NCBI GenBank assembly: GCA_903854455.1
Contig: CAINWJ010000142.1
Coordinates: forward strand, 1-13,657
Origin: Candidatus Peribacteria bacterium
GTDB lineage: Bacteria > Patescibacteriota > Gracilibacteria > Peribacterales > Peribacteraceae
Direction: 5' to 3'
Length of the DNA: 13,657 nucleotides
In this document: piece after piece, positions 12,829 to 13,657 of the stretch
Position numbering within the stretch: position 1 is the stretch's first letter
How the letters are laid out: each line of letters opens with the position of its first letter
Translations under genes and position numbers: made by a program
The notes under the pieces: generated by a model
Told to the model about the DNA's origin: nothing
What the model saw: only the letters and a program-made list of their open reading frames with translations
Database searches by the model: none

Positions 12829-13657
12829 TCAGAGCTCCCCCAAATCCAGCTCCTGATCCATCCGGACACTGCTCAAGAATTCCTGATCGTGACTCACGAG
12901 GATCAAGCCGCCTTCGTACTCATTCACCGCTTCGGCGATCACGGGGATGTGCCGGAAGTTGATGTGGTTGGTCGGTTCGTCGAGGATTAGGAGTGTCGGC
13001 TTCTGCAGGACAAATCTCGCGTAACAGAGCAATCCTTTCTGACCTTCAGACAGCGCTTCCACAGCGGTCTGGACTTTATCACCCGGCAGGAGGAAGCGGG
13101 CGGCGACTTCGTAAATCTTCTGGTGACTCGGCATCTCCATCGCTTCAGATAACACATCATAGACCGTCTTCTTCATGGGAAGTCCGGAGAAGTCCTGATG
13201 GTAGTACCCGACCTTCACGCCCTCGGTGATCACAGCACCCTTCTCCTTGCCCGCAGCCATGGATTCCAGGAGCGAACTCTTGCCGATGCCGTTTGGACCT
13301 TTGATGAGCAGACGATGACGGCGACGGACGATGAACTCGACCTTTTTCTTCTTCGGCTTGTGATCCTGCATCACGGTGACAGATGAGAGTGTCACAAGCG
13401 GTTTCGGAAATTCGGTGGCTTCGATGATAAACGGCGGAATGGTCTTCTCCTCGCGACGAACCTCGACTTTGTTGGCTTCATCCTCCTCGACCGCCTCACG
13501 CATTTTGCTCGCAAGCTTGCGCATCTTGCCACCCTTGTGGGAGAAGAAGTTCACTTTCTCCTTGCGATCCAGAATGTCCTTCTCCATGCGGGCATTCTGG
13601 CGCTGGTCGCGCTCGATCTGCTCCTGGATCTGCGCCACGACGTCGAAGTAGTCACCG
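12829..13657 (-). CDS. ABC-F family ATPase, C-terminal part (truncated by window edge)
   Basis: ABC-F proteins are soluble twin-ATPase factors that bind the ribosome E site and regulate translation or protect ribosomes. The frame is open to the right edge, so the N-terminal ATPase domain is missing from the window; an apparent GTG start at 13638 is only an internal valine. Visible parts are a charged linker rich in Glu, Arg and Lys (IQEQIERDQRQNARMEKD and following), then the second ATPase domain: Walker A GPNGIGKSSLL, signature LSEGQKGLLCYARF, Walker B plus the ABC-F hallmark LLILDEPTNHINF, and H-loop LVSHDQEFL. The signature is LSEGQ instead of the usual LSGGQ. The protein ends in DLGEL soon after the H-loop. 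The subfamily cannot be judged without the N-terminus. Confidence 0.93.
   Translation of the reverse strand, partial: GDYFDVVAQIQEQIERDQRQNARMEKDILDRKEKVNFFSHKGGKMRKLASKMREAVEEDEANKVEVRREEKTIPPFIIEATEFPKPLVTLSSVTVMQDHKPKKKKVEFIVRRRHRLLIKGPNGIGKSSLLESMAAGKEKGAVITEGVKVGYYHQDFSGLPMKKTVYDVLSEAMEMPSHQKIYEVAARFLLPGDKVQTAVEALSEGQKGLLCYARFVLQKPTLLILDEPTNHINFRHIPVIAEAVNEYEGGLILVSHDQEFLSSVRMDQELDLGEL

Noticed and set aside
13636..13638. GTG start for the ABC-F protein
   Set aside because: The frame stays open to the window edge and the first ATPase domain must lie beyond it.
1..13657. UGA recoded to glycine or tryptophan, as in some CPR lineages
   Set aside because: TGA ends serB exactly at the serA overlap and ends the ABC-F frame at a sensible C-terminus; no gene needs TGA read-through.

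Overview
The window looks like a chromosomal stretch from an uncultivated bacterium with a small, tightly packed genome. It uses the standard code: TAA, TAG and TGA all end clear genes. Coding GC is roughly 55-65%, with sharp AT-richer islands. Gene starts lack Shine-Dalgarno sequences. Most ATGs follow a C/T-rich tract, and several sit only 6-10 bases after a -10 box. The mix of single-subunit GlyRS, an SLH-sortase fusion, a Cys-rich secreted protein, orphan signalling proteins and an HPr with no visible PTS would fit a Patescibacteria/CPR lineage such as Peregrinibacteria. That placement is inference and low confidence; no 16S or phylogenetic marker comparison was possible.

Layout, plus-strand half (1-8.0 kb): a heptamer-repeat hairpin leads into glyS (145-1776), which carries an AT-rich internal segment. 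Next come a membrane sensor histidine kinase with Cache and PAS domains (1938-3914), a small membrane ORF on the minus strand (3930-4127), a structured leader of about 300 bases with 27-bp repeats, and the translation pair rpsB-tsf (4494-6027). A tiny minus-strand membrane ORF (6024-6137) overlaps the tsf stop. A MITE-like inverted-repeat element follows (6144-6337), then an HPr-domain protein (6473-6988), a single-domain response regulator (7043-7411) and a Cys-rich secreted protein (7469-7972) with an intrinsic terminator.

Minus-strand half (8.1-13.7 kb), in transcription order: an ABC-F ATPase truncated by the window edge, an HI0933/YhiN-type flavoprotein, a REP-like doublet, serB (TTG start) overlapping serA by ATGA, and an SLH-sortase driven by a near-consensus promoter. 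SerB and SerA are two of the three enzymes of the phosphorylated serine pathway; serC is not in view. Kinase and receiver could form a two-component pair, but they are 3 kb apart and nothing proves partnership.

No phage, IS transposase, CRISPR array, tRNA or rRNA was seen. The most unusual signals are the AT-rich insert between the GlyRS zinc knuckles, the roughly 85-residue N-terminal extension on HPr, the heptamer repeats that share one skeleton (N-A-YYYY-N), the inverted REP-like pair with compensating stem changes, and the leaderless or near-leaderless promoter architecture.
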